Source of the DNA: Herpomyces periplanetae
Lineage: Eukaryota; Ascomycota; Laboulbeniomycetes; Herpomycetales; Herpomycetaceae
NCBI GenBank assembly: GCA_009733715.1
Contig: WMKJ01000043.1
Coordinates: forward strand, 38,331 to 102,330
Reading direction: 5' to 3'
Length of the DNA stretch: 64,000 bases
Every line of letters starts with the position of its first letter. Position 1 is the stretch's first letter. The position numbers and the translations under genes were made by a program. Shown here piece by piece: positions 28,736 to 39,860 of this stretch. The notes under the pieces were generated by a model. It was not told the origin of the DNA. It did not search any database and saw only the letters and a program-made list of their open reading frames with translations.

Positions 28736-29137
28736 ATTGAGGTAAAAAATTATTAACTAAATGCGAAAGTATACAGATGAAGGAAGAGACAAGATGAATT
28801 GAATAGACAAGATGAGCGAAAAGAAGTTAATTTGATGTAAAGGATGATGATAGGTAAGGAAGGTGGAAGAGAAGGGATGATGTGCAGAATGACGTGTTCA
28901 CAAAATAGTCGATGAAGGGCTTGATGATCGTAGCAAAGCAAAGAGGTGATGATGGTGAAAAGGGTGAGAAGCGTCGAAAAGTGTGAAGAGCGGGGGGGGA
29001 AGCATTGACGCGGTAATTTGAACGGGGGAAAAACCGAAGAGACAAAAACGATTGTTTTCGTATCAAGCAACCGCCGGAGCTGGATTAGTTAAATCTGCTG
29101 GTGAATTGGGGTAAAACTGAGGCGTAATTCAACGTAA

Positions 29138-29189
29138 ATATATAGCTATATATACTATATATAAATATAATTATATATATAGTATATAG
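29138..29189. repeat. AT-rich inverted repeat
   Basis: A TA-repeat tract in which CTATATATACTATATATA is followed, after a short AAATATAAT spacer, by an approximate reverse complement ending in TATATAGTATATAG. It could extrude as a cruciform. It sits about 400 bp upstream of the azgA start. Confidence 0.6.
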
Positions 29190-32127
29190 ACAAATTGTGA
29201 GAAATAAATGGGGAGTAGAAAGTAATGGTTATGAAAGTGTGATTGAGTGAGTATGTGAAATGAATGATTCAACAAGTGTACGATCATCAAAGATTTGAAT
29301 AGATAAGCGTTGACATTAAAGAAATTTAATCGTAGCGGTGTTAGCCGTAAAGTTTCCAACCGACCCGACTGACAAAATGAAATATCGCAAGTCACGGCAA
29401 ACTGAAAAATTGGGCTGGGAAATCCGTTTCCAAAGTTTACACGGTAACGGAGTTTGAAGAGAAAACAAGCAGAGCAGCGAGTGCCCGAATGAGCCAAAGA
29501 GTAGAAGAAAGCAAGCCAACGAACCAACGAACCATCAATCCGATCACTCGACAAAGATACTTGTAAAGCTATATAGCAAAAAACTGAGCTCCTAACATAA
29601 AAAAAACTCAAAACGACGAGAATCCTTGTTAAAGGTAGAAACAACGATCACGGAAAGCGGTAGTACCTAAATAGGAATGAGGACAACTGAAGAATATTTA
29701 TTAGAGAAGTAGCGGCCAGAAAAGCTGATCAGGAAGGCTCCGACCTAACTTACCTAATTAGGAAATTTGCAAGGCTAATGGGACAAGTGTATTAGGGGGG
29801 TTTAGTATTGTCCAATCAAAATCTAGTTACATGGTCAGCCCTACGGAAAAAGCAATGTTAATGGTAAATCGAATGAAACCGACTCCGCTGAAATCGACAT
29901 GAAAAAATTTGTCCTGAGTCGGATTGTGGTTTGTATGATTGTGAGTCGAAGTTAAAACGGAGTATTCGGGAATTTGTGATTATGGGGTAGCGGAGAATAG
30001 GAATACGCCCAGGTGTATTTGTCGCGGATTTGCATTTATAATAGTATAAATATGAAATTTTGTTCGAGATTTTAATACTTAACTACATGTTTTCCCGTGA
30101 ACCAAGTTTTTAGTTACGGGATTATCTGTTACTGTACATGTAATTTGGCTTAACCCAGTTTATTTTATCAGGTTTACACTTCACTGGTTAAATTTCTTCT
30201 ATTTTTGCTTGTACTCATAAACTTCAATTCTTACCCACACTTCCCTTGATAAAATTACCATTTCATTCATATGTTTATATATGTGAATGTATATAGAGAT
30301 TTAGCCATGCTGACACCTCATTTGCATAAATTTCCCATTTCTTCGTCGTTCGCAAACCATATCGCCAATACTGTACTCAAGCTAAGCTTTCAATCTAGTT
30401 GTTAATTCGACCTACCTTATACTTTCTCTCCCACTCTACCGCTAACCCAATGCACTGCGCCCTGAATCGACATCTTCATAGTGCACAAAGTTCACCTCCC
30501 TCCGTGTTACGCTCAACTCAGGGACTCTATTATTTGTACTTCGTTGGCGTTATTATGTCACTAAACTAGCCGATCAACTCTCTTCCTTGCGCCCTCTCTC
30601 CCCACTACCTTTTTAGAAATGAAGGAACTTGCTAAATTTGCGTCAAGCTGTTCACTCTAACTTTGAACCTCTCTGTACAGGAGAGAAATATTGTGTGCTG
30701 TATGACATACCGTCAGCAATATTTGCAAAATTCACAAACTACATTCTCGCCCTGCCTACTAAACATGCTGTTAATCCATGTTGAAACAAAACCTTTTTGT
30801 CTGGGTGGGGAGGGGGGTTAATATCCATGCTCGTCTTACCGCCTTTATGCGTAAATGCAAACGCTCAAGGCGAACCATTCTCATGATAAGTTACACCGCT
30901 GCTAAGATAGGCGATCCTAGTCAAACTTTCATGACCTGCGTCAGCTAACTTTCTACCGCACGCTCATATTAGCAACTTTTGCATTGTCTGTAATAATGAT
31001 CCTTGACGTGAACTTCTTCCCGAAAAACTTCACACCTCGTCTTATCTGCCTAAGTTGGGCATCTTTAAGGCCCCTGCTGATCAATTTATCCTATGTGTCA
31101 AACTCTACTCCTGTTAATTTCTTAATTTGTACTCATGTTTAACAATCATCAGTTTCCTTCATCCGCCTCGTTCCACACCATTCGCTTTGACTGTGCTCCT
31201 TTTTAACCCATTAACCCACTATCCCATTTACCTGCCTCTATTATCCTTCCTATTTCTATTTTCACAAGAGTCTTGAACGTTCTATTCGTCTCATATTTCT
31301 CCCTATAACCTCCACCAACGTCCACTTGGGCGTTTGCATCACATTCACTATTTGAGACGCTGTCGATATATAAGTTTCTACTCGGGATGGTCGATTCATC
31401 GTCCACTTTTTAATTCTTCACTTTCTCCGCATTTATCTCCTTTAAATCCCCGAGTCTTGACGCCTTCAACTTATTATATCATATATTCCCCGCTCATAAA
31501 CTTAGGCGCCACGCATTTCCATTACTTTAATCATTTCTAATTAAATACACACCCAAAATTCTAACCCAACTCTTTTTCTTCCGTCTTCATTTCCGTCCCA
31601 TTACGTACCCTTGTTACTATGATGGCCTTACTCTTCTCCCCAATTGATGAATACTTTCTTCGCTGTATCATAGCAGCTTTTTTCAGCCATAATAACCAGC
31701 TCATCACCGCTGCTTTCCGTGTTCCCTATCATTCTCCACTTTCCTTCGTCGACGCTTTCTGTCCCTTTTCTACCATCCTCAGTTTTCTCTCTCTTGTTCA
31801 CTAACCTTGCTTTTTCGGCTTTACCTTCGTCAGTCAGCTTGAATCATTGCTATTTGTCGTACAAACCCGTCTTCACTTTTTCCTCTCTAATATACTCCCA
31901 GACATTATTTCCACTTCCATCAATACCTGGCGCCTCTTCATCATATTCCAAGCCCATCTGTCCCTTTATTACACATCTCTTTGTATCCACTTAATGCCTC
32001 CTTCACAAACATACTAAACTGTCAATCGTGAGGCGCTTCAATTCTCGTTCTATTTCAAATTATCCCTTCCCTGTCCTTCATATCTTCCACCCTCTTTTCT
32101 CTCAGTTTAATGCATATCTTGTTCGCC

Positions 32128-32180
32128 GCCACCACCACCACCACCTCCTCCTCCTCCCCCACTACTACCACCGCCGCCTA
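32128..32180 (+). repeat. CCN triplet microsatellite
   Basis: Runs of CCA, CCT and CCG triplets (CCGCCACCACCACCACCACC, then CTCCTCCTCC and CACTACTACC) in the pyrimidine-rich leader of the gene starting at 32507. Confidence 0.7.
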
Positions 32181-32506
32181 ACATTCATTATTCCCTTCGC
32201 CTTATTTTATATTGATTAACCTGTCACTTCTGCCTAGTTTTTATCTTTTCATCGCTTTTCTCCCTTTCCATTCTTATCGTTGTCCGAGGTTCTCTACTGG
32301 TTGTCGTTCATCGTTAGCTTATCCTTGTTCCATTTCTTTGAGTTTCTCGTTACTTCTTCCTCAGTGTTTGCTATTTTAAACCGCAGTGTTTTCCTGTTTC
32401 TTGTTTTTTCTTTCCTTGTAGTTCTCAGCTCCATTCTCAAAATTGTTTTCTTACCCATTTTTCAGTCTCGCTATACCAACTGATCTGAGTTGTTTAAGTT
32501 TCCGCC

Positions 32507-35500
32507 ATGTTCAGCGCTGACCTTTCTTGGACCGACGGGAAAACAGAAAAAGTTGGTCAACGCCGCAATCGCAAAGCTCAGGCCCACGACGGTTCTACTA
32601 GTCGCTCGTCGATTTCTCCTTCCGCTTGCAACAGATCCATTCCCTCTGCTCATGGTACCAAATCACCTTTATACCTGGCCGGCTGGGGTCCCGTCACCCC
32701 CACTTCCTTAACATCAACTTCGTCTGCCAAAATTGATGCTTCATCTTCTTCCCGTTCTCGTTCCCCAAGAGGGCCTGTTAAATCATCAGATCATCACGTT
32801 TCCGCCTACTTTAAATCTTCATCTTCATCTTCCTACCCTTCATGTTCTCGAATCTTTGCAGACTCTCGCAAACAACAACTTCATAAACCGTCTTTCAATC
32901 TTCGGGATCCTGAGCTTCATCCTGATGCTACTTTTGGCGTTAAAATTCTGCAAACTCTCCCATCTGGAGCTCCCATAGATGCTCCTACTACACTTCTCGA
33001 GGATTATCAGTCAGTGTACACAAGTTACGAGGACGATTATAATCTAAGCCCTGCGCATGATCTTAATGATATAGCAGCAGGATGTTGGTCATCATCAGCA
33101 AGACTTCATCCAGCCGCAATATGTGAATCTTATGATCGTGTTAAAGATGCCGTTTACGCTTTACAAGCGAAGAAGAGCGATTCCAACTTCGATCCCATAA
33201 TTAAAAAGGACGTTACCATATCCGCCTGTGATGATGATATACATTCCGTCGGTAATACTTCAACCACGACCAGTTTAACATCCGGTTTTAACACTACCAT
33301 ATCAAGCAGCAATAATACTAGTGTATGTAACAGTGCTAGTGCGACATCACCACTTTCTCAATCTCAACCACTGAAGCAAGTCCCAACAAATTGCAATCAT
33401 CATCACCATCAATTTTCGTCCTTTCCCGCTTCTCCAGGATCTGAGTGTAACGTGGCATGGCACTATTCTCATTCGCACAGTACAGCGCATATTAATCCTC
33501 AGTCAGCCACTTCAGCTTTGCTAACAGATAGTCGATATACACCTCTTGCGACCGTTCATTCACATAACAGTGAATTGGGACCTTCAGGACCTGAAAACCC
33601 ACTTCCGACGGGAGGGACTGCACCGTCGAATAGATTGACAAATAGCACATCAATGCAATCTGTGTGTAAGTCGGTTGAGGCAATCCAAGCCAGTCATTCT
33701 TCTCAGTTTAAGCAGCATCAAGTACACCATCAGCATGCCATTTCATCCCTCCCTTGTGAAAACGATGATACGGTGGCCATGTATCATCATGAGAACACAC
33801 TACCGTATGAGTCAATACCTTGTCGAGGGCCGGGCACCGTTCGACCCTATACCGCATCTTCTTGCAATAAGTCAACAGTTACAAACTGTGTTGATTCGTC
33901 TAATGCATGGAAAGCGCCCTCAGAATGGGAAGTTGAGCATAATTTAGCAGCTAAAGATCATCATCACCTTTACCATCATCGATCAAATTACCAGCACCAG
34001 CAATTACATCAAACTTCTCGCACATGTGCGCCTGAAGCGTATCCTAGTCGCAGTGGGCCTGACACTAGTGACCAGTTTACATGTATACCGAATCTCACAT
34101 CCTCATTGAAAACCGACGGGGTTACCCAAGCAGCGAACTTGGAAAATAAAAGCAAGGTTAGCGAAAAAATAGATAATACCATAGCAAGCAGTAAAGGGTG
34201 CATTACGACATCAACACGCAGCACAGCTTCACCGAATTTGTCTCTAGCATTAGTCAGTCATCCGCCCCACATATTTTACTCTCCAGGAGCGTATATGACA
34301 CCAGAAACCTCACCAGGGCAATATATTTCGTTATCCCCGCGAACTATTAACCACGTTGATAGCGATAACTCACCGTCAATTGTGAGCATTGTTTCTCATC
34401 CGGAGCATTCTTCAACGGCTAATAATCTCTTAACACCACTGACCTCTCCATTATCGCCAAGTTTACCTCCTCCTCCACCACCGCCTTCTGAAAGTGGATC
34501 AGGTCGTTTATCTAGTGGAGAGCGTGAAGAAGGAATTAAACGTGTTACATCAATTCAGATTGATGCTGAAGACGATGAAGAGGTTACAGAGCCAGAACGT
34601 AGGCTACTCTTACTAGATTTGCTCCGGCGACAACGACGACAACGTCGTCAAACCCAACGCAAGTGGAAGTTATGGAGTTCAAGTACCAAATCTTCTAGTA
34701 AAAAAACGACATCAAACGCTAATGATAAAGTGAAGTCGGTACTTGCTTATGATGAAGGAGATGGTGAAAAGGTAAATCGTGGCGGAAATTCTGGTTACAA
34801 AGGAAAAGTTGACCAGGATAAAATGAGGACCAATACAAGCGATATAGAAGCAAACGGACGATTAGAATCATTGGAATCCTGCTCGACTGTTTCATTGGAT
34901 TCCCGAGTTTCGTCGAGCTCAGACCATCCAGTTGAAGGGCGAAATAAATGCGGAACAGGAGTAGAGCTTAACGGTAAAACTAGCATGAATATTATTAGCA
35001 AGAAAACGTCCAGTTCAGTTTTACGTTCGGTAATTCGCAATAAGGCTAGCAAAAGTGGTATAAATACTATGAGTAAGGCTGAATCTCACGATTTATTACA
35101 TGTTTCGGACATTGTGGTCAACGAAGATAAAATTGGAGGCCGTCCATTGATGGTAACTAACTCTATTCCACATTCATTAACCATGACTTCGGAGCGAAAT
35201 GAGCGGCCTGGTGTACGTTCAGTTAAGTCAGTTGTTAAGCAATCATCAACACTGGGATTGAAGCATCGAAGTATGTCGTTATCATCGCTGTCAAATTTAA
35301 CACTGTCGAATGTTGCATGTGAGCTGTATCGTTATGAAACCTGGCCATGGAAATATCTTGATAACCTAAGAGTTTTGGATATTAACGTTATCAATACTGT
35401 TCAGCATTGTTTAACGTTGGATAGGCGACTTGCTAAACTCGATGAAGAATTAACTCATCCATCATGCATGGTAATACAGAGTCTTCAATCAATGTGGATT

Positions 35501-36862
35501 AAACGATCGGATAACAATGAAACGGATTCCGATACAACATTGAACCATGAATCTGGTGTCCTTGCCCAGCACATACCCGACCGAGGATACTATCGATACG
35601 AAACTCTCGAACATCAAATTGGGCTTAAACATGGGGTAACGCATGATGAAGGTTTTCATTGGGGAAAAAAGATGGATTCTTTACTACCTTTACCCTTTTC
35701 AACAGGTAGTTTTGACATCGTAACGAGTACATCATTTTGGACCATGGTCCAAGCGGCTAAGATTCCGGGTGTTTTGCAAGAGATTTACCGGGTGCTTCGA
35801 GCAGCGACAAATTTTAATGAGGGGTCTGCAGGTACGGTAACAGCGCTGGGGATGGAAGAAGAGTTGGATGTAGAGAAGTTTTGTGGGGGAAGACTAGAAT
35901 TACGGGTAATTGATGTATACCCGGTTAGAGGGACAGGAGGGCCACGATTACGAAGTTGGATAGAAGAACGGCTATCAATTGGCTTGGAAAGGGAATTTCG
36001 ATGTCAAAGACCGACAATATTAGTACCGGAGTGGATGCGCAAGGTGGGATTTCGTTTGACGCCTAAAGCGTGTAGATTCGATTTGACAGATTCTGCAGTA
36101 CGGGAATCGGAGTTAAATGAAGGACGTGAGAACAAGACATTAAAGCAGATAACGAGAAAACATCCTCAAGACACACTTGGACTACACGTTTTACGGTTAC
36201 CGGCAGTAAGTGGTCAAAGACTGAGCGTGAGTATGCCAGGTAAACCCGTGAATTTACGGGCTATGTTAGCTCGGCTTCCTACGTCTATTGAACGCCGTGG
36301 GGTGAGAGCAGGAGATTTTGGGGCAAGTTTAACAGAGAAATTTAGAGAGCGAGAGAGTAGTTTATCGAGTGTAGAGTTATTGCAACGACTACTACGCTTA
36401 TTGATAACAGAGCAAGGTGAACAAAAGATATCCCAAGGAAGTACTGGGGAGAGTGAAGGTTATACGAACCATACATCCGAGGTAACTGGGGCGGTAGTAA
36501 AGGTTGAAGATACAGGGGATCAGATTAATCGATTGGCAGCACTTACAGTTCAGCGGATTTGGGAGGAGAGTTGGGGAAGATTTGTACAAATGTATAATGA
36601 AGATGAGACTAGAATGTTACGAAGTGAGTGTGACAAGGATGGATCAATGCTTACCATCTCGATAAATGGGGTACCAAAGTTTGAAACGACGACGGCTTCA
36701 CAATTGGGGGCAATATGTGAGACGGAATATTCTGTTAATGATGAAGTTGGAAACGGAAAAAGTGGGTTGACATGGTGGTGGAAAGTGGACGAGATAGTTG
36801 AAGAATGTCGGGAGTGGGGAACGTGCTGGGATTTAGTGTGGATAGAAGGACTTAAAGATTGA
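32507..36862 (+). CDS. Large low-complexity protein with degenerate methyltransferase-like region
   Basis: An intronless frame of 1451 residues from ATG 32507 (context cgccATG) to TGA 36862. The first ~930 residues are Ser/His/Thr-rich and disordered-looking, with a poly-Pro run near residue 650 and a very basic segment near 700-722 (RRQRRQRRQTQRKWKLW), a possible nuclear signal. From ~935 the sequence becomes globular: YRYETWPWKYLDNLRVLDIN, then near 1060-1102 SLLPLPFSTGSFDIV followed by VLQEIYRVLRA. These resemble motifs IV-VI of class I SAM methyltransferases (L-P-F-...-FD-V, EIYRVLRPGG), but a clear glycine-rich motif I is not visible and the GG after RVLR is missing. The C-terminus (LAALTVQRIWEESWGRFVQM onward) is reminiscent of fungal methyltransferase-domain proteins of unknown substrate. 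Catalysis is uncertain; it may be a pseudo-enzyme or a regulator. Confidence 0.6.
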   Translation: MFSADLSWTDGKTEKVGQRRNRKAQAHDGSTSRSSISPSACNRSIPSAHGTKSPLYLAGWGPVTPTSLTSTSSAKIDASSSSRSRSPRGPVKSSDHHVSAYFKSSSSSSYPSCSRIFADSRKQQLHKPSFNLRDPELHPDATFGVKILQTLPSGAPIDAPTTLLEDYQSVYTSYEDDYNLSPAHDLNDIAAGCWSSSARLHPAAICESYDRVKDAVYALQAKKSDSNFDPIIKKDVTISACDDDIHSVGNTSTTTSLTSGFNTTISSSNNTSVCNSASATSPLSQSQPLKQVPTNCNHHHHQFSSFPASPGSECNVAWHYSHSHSTAHINPQSATSALLTDSRYTPLATVHSHNSELGPSGPENPLPTGGTAPSNRLTNSTSMQSVCKSVEAIQASHSSQFKQHQVHHQHAISSLPCENDDTVAMYHHENTLPYESIPCRGPGTVRPYTASSCNKSTVTNCVDSSNAWKAPSEWEVEHNLAAKDHHHLYHHRSNYQHQQLHQTSRTCAPEAYPSRSGPDTSDQFTCIPNLTSSLKTDGVTQAANLENKSKVSEKIDNTIASSKGCITTSTRSTASPNLSLALVSHPPHIFYSPGAYMTPETSPGQYISLSPRTINHVDSDNSPSIVSIVSHPEHSSTANNLLTPLTSPLSPSLPPPPPPPSESGSGRLSSGEREEGIKRVTSIQIDAEDDEEVTEPERRLLLLDLLRRQRRQRRQTQRKWKLWSSSTKSSSKKTTSNANDKVKSVLAYDEGDGEKVNRGGNSGYKGKVDQDKMRTNTSDIEANGRLESLESCSTVSLDSRVSSSSDHPVEGRNKCGTGVELNGKTSMNIISKKTSSSVLRSVIRNKASKSGINTMSKAESHDLLHVSDIVVNEDKIGGRPLMVTNSIPHSLTMTSERNERPGVRSVKSVVKQSSTLGLKHRSMSLSSLSNLTLSNVACELYRYETWPWKYLDNLRVLDINVINTVQHCLTLDRRLAKLDEELTHPSCMVIQSLQSMWIKRSDNNETDSDTTLNHESGVLAQHIPDRGYYRYETLEHQIGLKHGVTHDEGFHWGKKMDSLLPLPFSTGSFDIVTSTSFWTMVQAAKIPGVLQEIYRVLRAATNFNEGSAGTVTALGMEEELDVEKFCGGRLELRVIDVYPVRGTGGPRLRSWIEERLSIGLEREFRCQRPTILVPEWMRKVGFRLTPKACRFDLTDSAVRESELNEGRENKTLKQITRKHPQDTLGLHVLRLPAVSGQRLSVSMPGKPVNLRAMLARLPTSIERRGVRAGDFGASLTEKFRERESSLSSVELLQRLLRLLITEQGEQKISQGSTGESEGYTNHTSEVTGAVVKVEDTGDQINRLAALTVQRIWEESWGRFVQMYNEDETRMLRSECDKDGSMLTISINGVPKFETTTASQLGAICETEYSVNDEVGNGKSGLTWWWKVDEIVEECREWGTCWDLVWIEGLKD

Positions 36863-37058
36863 AGCAACGAGGAGGGCAGGCGATGATAATTTAATTAATT
36901 GATGATTAAGTCAAAAGGACCAAGATGAGAAGTGGTGATCAGTCTACGGTACCAAAGCAAAATCAGACGTTTAAAAGGGTACAAAGCATGAGTAAAAACA
37001 AAAGGGATGGTATGAATGAAAGAGGATAAATGGGCGGATGAAAAGTTATTAAACAGGG
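36863..37058. other. Short convergent 3' region
   Basis: Space between the methyltransferase-like stop and the Hook stop; only 3' UTR sequence is expected. Nothing else recognised. Confidence 0.4.
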
Positions 37059-39045
37059 TTAATACTAAGATGAGAGTGGAAGAGAATTAGTAGAAGTATA
37101 ATGGGAGAAAAGAGAGTACAAAACTACTTACGCCTTCGGCAATGGCAGCTCGTTGACGAGACATTAGACTTTGGGGAGCGGGTTTCATAGATCTAAGGTT
37201 CATTTGATTAACTAAACTGAACGTCCAAGATGTTAACATGCGAATTTCCTGGGTGATGAAATCGTAGGACAATGCATTCTTAAGTGGTGAATCATCCGAA
37301 GGGCTATCCGTATTTGAACCATGAGGACCATTGGCAGGATTAGAATAAGTTATCTTGGTGTTATCACAGTCACGATTACTCTGAAGTTTATCGGATTTTT
37401 TAGACTTTTTAGAATCAAGACTGGAAGCGTTAGAGCTGGCAATACGATTCTGAAACTCTTGATTCATTTCCATTAAACTAAGTTGATGCTTTTCCAACAT
37501 GCTAATTTTCTCCTTAAGGAACTCGTTTTCTTTAGTCAATAGCTCCGTCAAAGATGCCTTTTTAGAACATTCAGACGAGGCAGTAGCACTAAGAGCAATT
37601 GCCTCATTGGTATGGACGCTCACAGAGCCGTTGGAGTGAGGGATCGCTCCTGCCGCTGGCTCACGTTCCATTTCCACGACTCGGGCCAATTCGTTGTCTA
37701 GGCTGCTTTCGGCCCTAACGCAACCGAGCTCGATTTCTCTCAGACGTTCTTCTAGATCCTTAACCGTATCATCTTGCCGGTTGCGCAACTCAGTTTCTTG
37801 TTGATATTGTTTTTTAAGTTGTTCTAATTCGACTTCCAGCCTTTGTCTTGCTCTTTTTTGATTTACAATTTCCAATTCACCATTTGCAATAGCTTCAGCA
37901 TGTTCTTCACTGGCTTTTTCTAGCATGGCGCATTGCTTGCGCAATTGCTCGAGTTCGCGGACTTTTTCGTTAGCTTCTTGTAATTCTTTTCGAGTTTGAA
38001 TATACTTTTTTTCCAAATCTTGTAGGGTGCGAATTTTTTTCTTTAAATTATCATAAGCTTTTGCGTTACCAGCCAATTCATCTCTTTCACTTTTAAGAAG
38101 TAGTATTTCATCTTTTAAATCTTGAATTTGACGATTATCATTTGAGACTTTCTCAAGTTGTCTTGCTTGTTGAGCGATGACTTTTTGAGCGTCGTAGAGT
38201 TGTTGCTCAAGCATGGCAATTGTTTCGTGATCCTTACCATAACGAGCTTTGAGACTTTCAACAACTTCTTCTTCACTAGCTTTGTGACGATGAGTTAACT
38301 CTTCACGAGCTGTTTCAAGTTCTAACTCAAGTTTGTCGTGACTCTCACGTAAAATGATTAGCTCATGACGTGTATTTGAAACCTCTTCTTCCAGAGCCTT
38401 GCTGACTTTCAATGCTTCTAGCAACTTAGCTTCGGACTCAAGAGCCTGATCTCGAGAAATAGGCGATAACCTAGCAAGATTTGCTCCATCCCATTTTTCG
38501 TAGTCAGTTCCACACTTGAAATCTGTTTCGTAAGTTGAAAGTCGCGCGTCTAACTCTCGAATATCACGTATGGTTTGCATGAATATTTTGCCTACACGAG
38601 CCCCAAGTTGTCCTATTACGCTTACCATACGTTGATTTGACTTTTCGGAAAATAGAGCAGCAAGGAAAACAGCTTGAAGAAGTTTGACAATTTCGTCTTC
38701 AGCTCCATTAGTAGCAATTTGTTCCAAATCTGGCCTTAATATTTGACTTATCATGGGAAGCTCATCGCAGACGTCCCGAATGTAAGATATGACCATACGA
38801 TGTACATGTTTAATATTTTGCCACTTTGCGATCCATTCTTGATGATACTTGCTATCAGTTTCGGGCAAATCTCCCGAGAAGTAATCGGGATCAATGTCAC
38901 GTAAAATGGCCCATAGGATCAAACCGTCGACCAAATCCGTATAGGAATCGATTGAATTGCCTATTGAAAATGTGTTTGACCACTGTAATAGAGCCTGTCC
39001 CAATTCTGAATTTGCTGAACAGCACCAACTCATTCTCTCGGACAT
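37059..39045 (-). CDS. Hook-family dynein/endosome adaptor
   Basis: An N-terminal Hook (calponin-homology-like) domain at residues ~8-165, including ALLQWSNTFSIGN, DLVDGLILWAILRDIDPDYF and ILRPDLEQIATNGAEDEIVK, is followed by a long heptad-rich coiled coil (~205-565). Fungal Hook proteins link early endosomes to dynein for microtubule transport. The main exon is 37132-39045. The frame would run on 15 codons, but a strong donor (GTAAGT) directly follows GCC GAA GGC at 37132. A good acceptor with a TACTAAT branch 67 bp downstream leads to a six-base terminal exon (37059-37064, Tyr-stop), giving ~639 residues; the read-through form has 652. The C-terminal part (SYDFITQEIRMLTSWTFSL) looks like the cargo-binding end. 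A second Met at residue 5 is an alternative start. Confidence 0.85.
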
Positions 39046-39709
39046 TTAAAATAGACAATGCGTTGATATAATTGACGGATGAACTGACAATACAATCAGG
39101 ATAGTCTTGAAAAGTTCAGTCACATGTCAGTTCAGCGATCTATTGGTATGTGGCGCTCCAAATTTCCTGAATAATTAGCCACACATTTATACTCAAGGAG
39201 TGCGCGCGTGCTTCGTGAAGCAACGGGAATTGACAGAGGAATGGGTGTTAGAATGGATTCAAATACTTTTTAACAATGAAGGTTAGTTATAATTAGATAT
39301 AATAAGAGAAAAGAATAATTTGCGACGGAACAAAAATTATTTTGTAGTTAGCGGAGGTATTAAAGAGTAAATTTTATGATTGGAGGTAAATGTTAATGAG
39401 ACGTATAAAGATGTATGATAAGTGTATACCAGTTCTAAGGTATAACTCTAATAGTCTATACAAAGACTTCTGGATATGAATAAATAAGTGAGAATATCCC
39501 TAGACAGTGTAGCAGCTGCAAAAAAGTGAATGAAAGAGTTGAACAACTCAATTTTTATCGGAATTAGAATTAGGCAGAGTAGAGATAATGAAATAGTATC
39601 ACATATAATTTACATGATAACACACCCACAAACTTGGCAGGCTGAACCAAATTTTTTCGTATTAGACTGAATAATTATTTTGCTGGTGCTGAAGCCAAAG
39701 CCTGTACTC

Positions 39710-39755
39710 ATACTAGTGTCAGTGCTAGTGCTGGTGCTAGTGCTAGTATAAGCAA
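39710..39755 (+). repeat. Degenerate hexamer repeat (GTGCTA/GTGCTG)
   Basis: Tandem AGTGCTAGTGCTGGTGCTAG units, about seven, in the Hook upstream region, followed directly by an alternating TATGTGTACGTG tract. Confidence 0.65.
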
Positions 39756-39774
39756 AATTACAACTATGTGTACG

Positions 39775-39860
39775 TGTATTTGTATGTATATGCGCATGCG
39801 CAGATGCATGTGTGCGCGTATATACGCGTTTGTGTATATATGTAAACGTGTAATATCATT
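39775..39860. repeat. Alternating purine-pyrimidine tract
   Basis: Nearly unbroken TG/CA/CG/TA alternation (GTGTACGTGTATTTGTATGT, then ATGCGCATGCGCAGATGCAT and GTGCGCGTATATACGCG). Comparable tracts lie at 1631-1668, 27717-27748, 49988-50052 and 55912-55935. Such DNA can adopt Z form. Confidence 0.6.

Larger units (their letters stand above)
28736..32506. promoter_or_regulatory. Divergent 3.8 kb region between azgA and the methyltransferase-like gene
   Basis: No protein gene is convincing. From ~28740 to 29640 the plus strand is purine-rich (A/G), and from ~30180 to 32500 it is strongly pyrimidine-rich; each half is therefore CT-rich on the strand of the gene it precedes. Contained signals are an AT-only inverted repeat (29138-29189), CArG boxes CCTAAATAGG (29666-29675) and CCTAATTAGG (29753-29762), TCAGCCCTACGG (29835-29846), and a CCN-type triplet microsatellite (32128-32180). 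The many small open frames reflect biased composition. Unrecognised 5' UTR introns may be present. Confidence 0.5.

Noticed and set aside
28753-29644. Several overlapping minus-strand frames (e.g. 28753-29070, 29171-29644)
   Set aside because: They are low-complexity Ser/Phe/Leu-rich frames produced by the CT-rich azgA leader, with no family similarity and competing frames.
31203-32483. Cluster of plus-strand frames upstream of the methyltransferase-like gene
   Set aside because: The Phe/Ser/Leu-rich composition follows from pyrimidine-rich leader DNA; there are no conserved motifs or splice logic.
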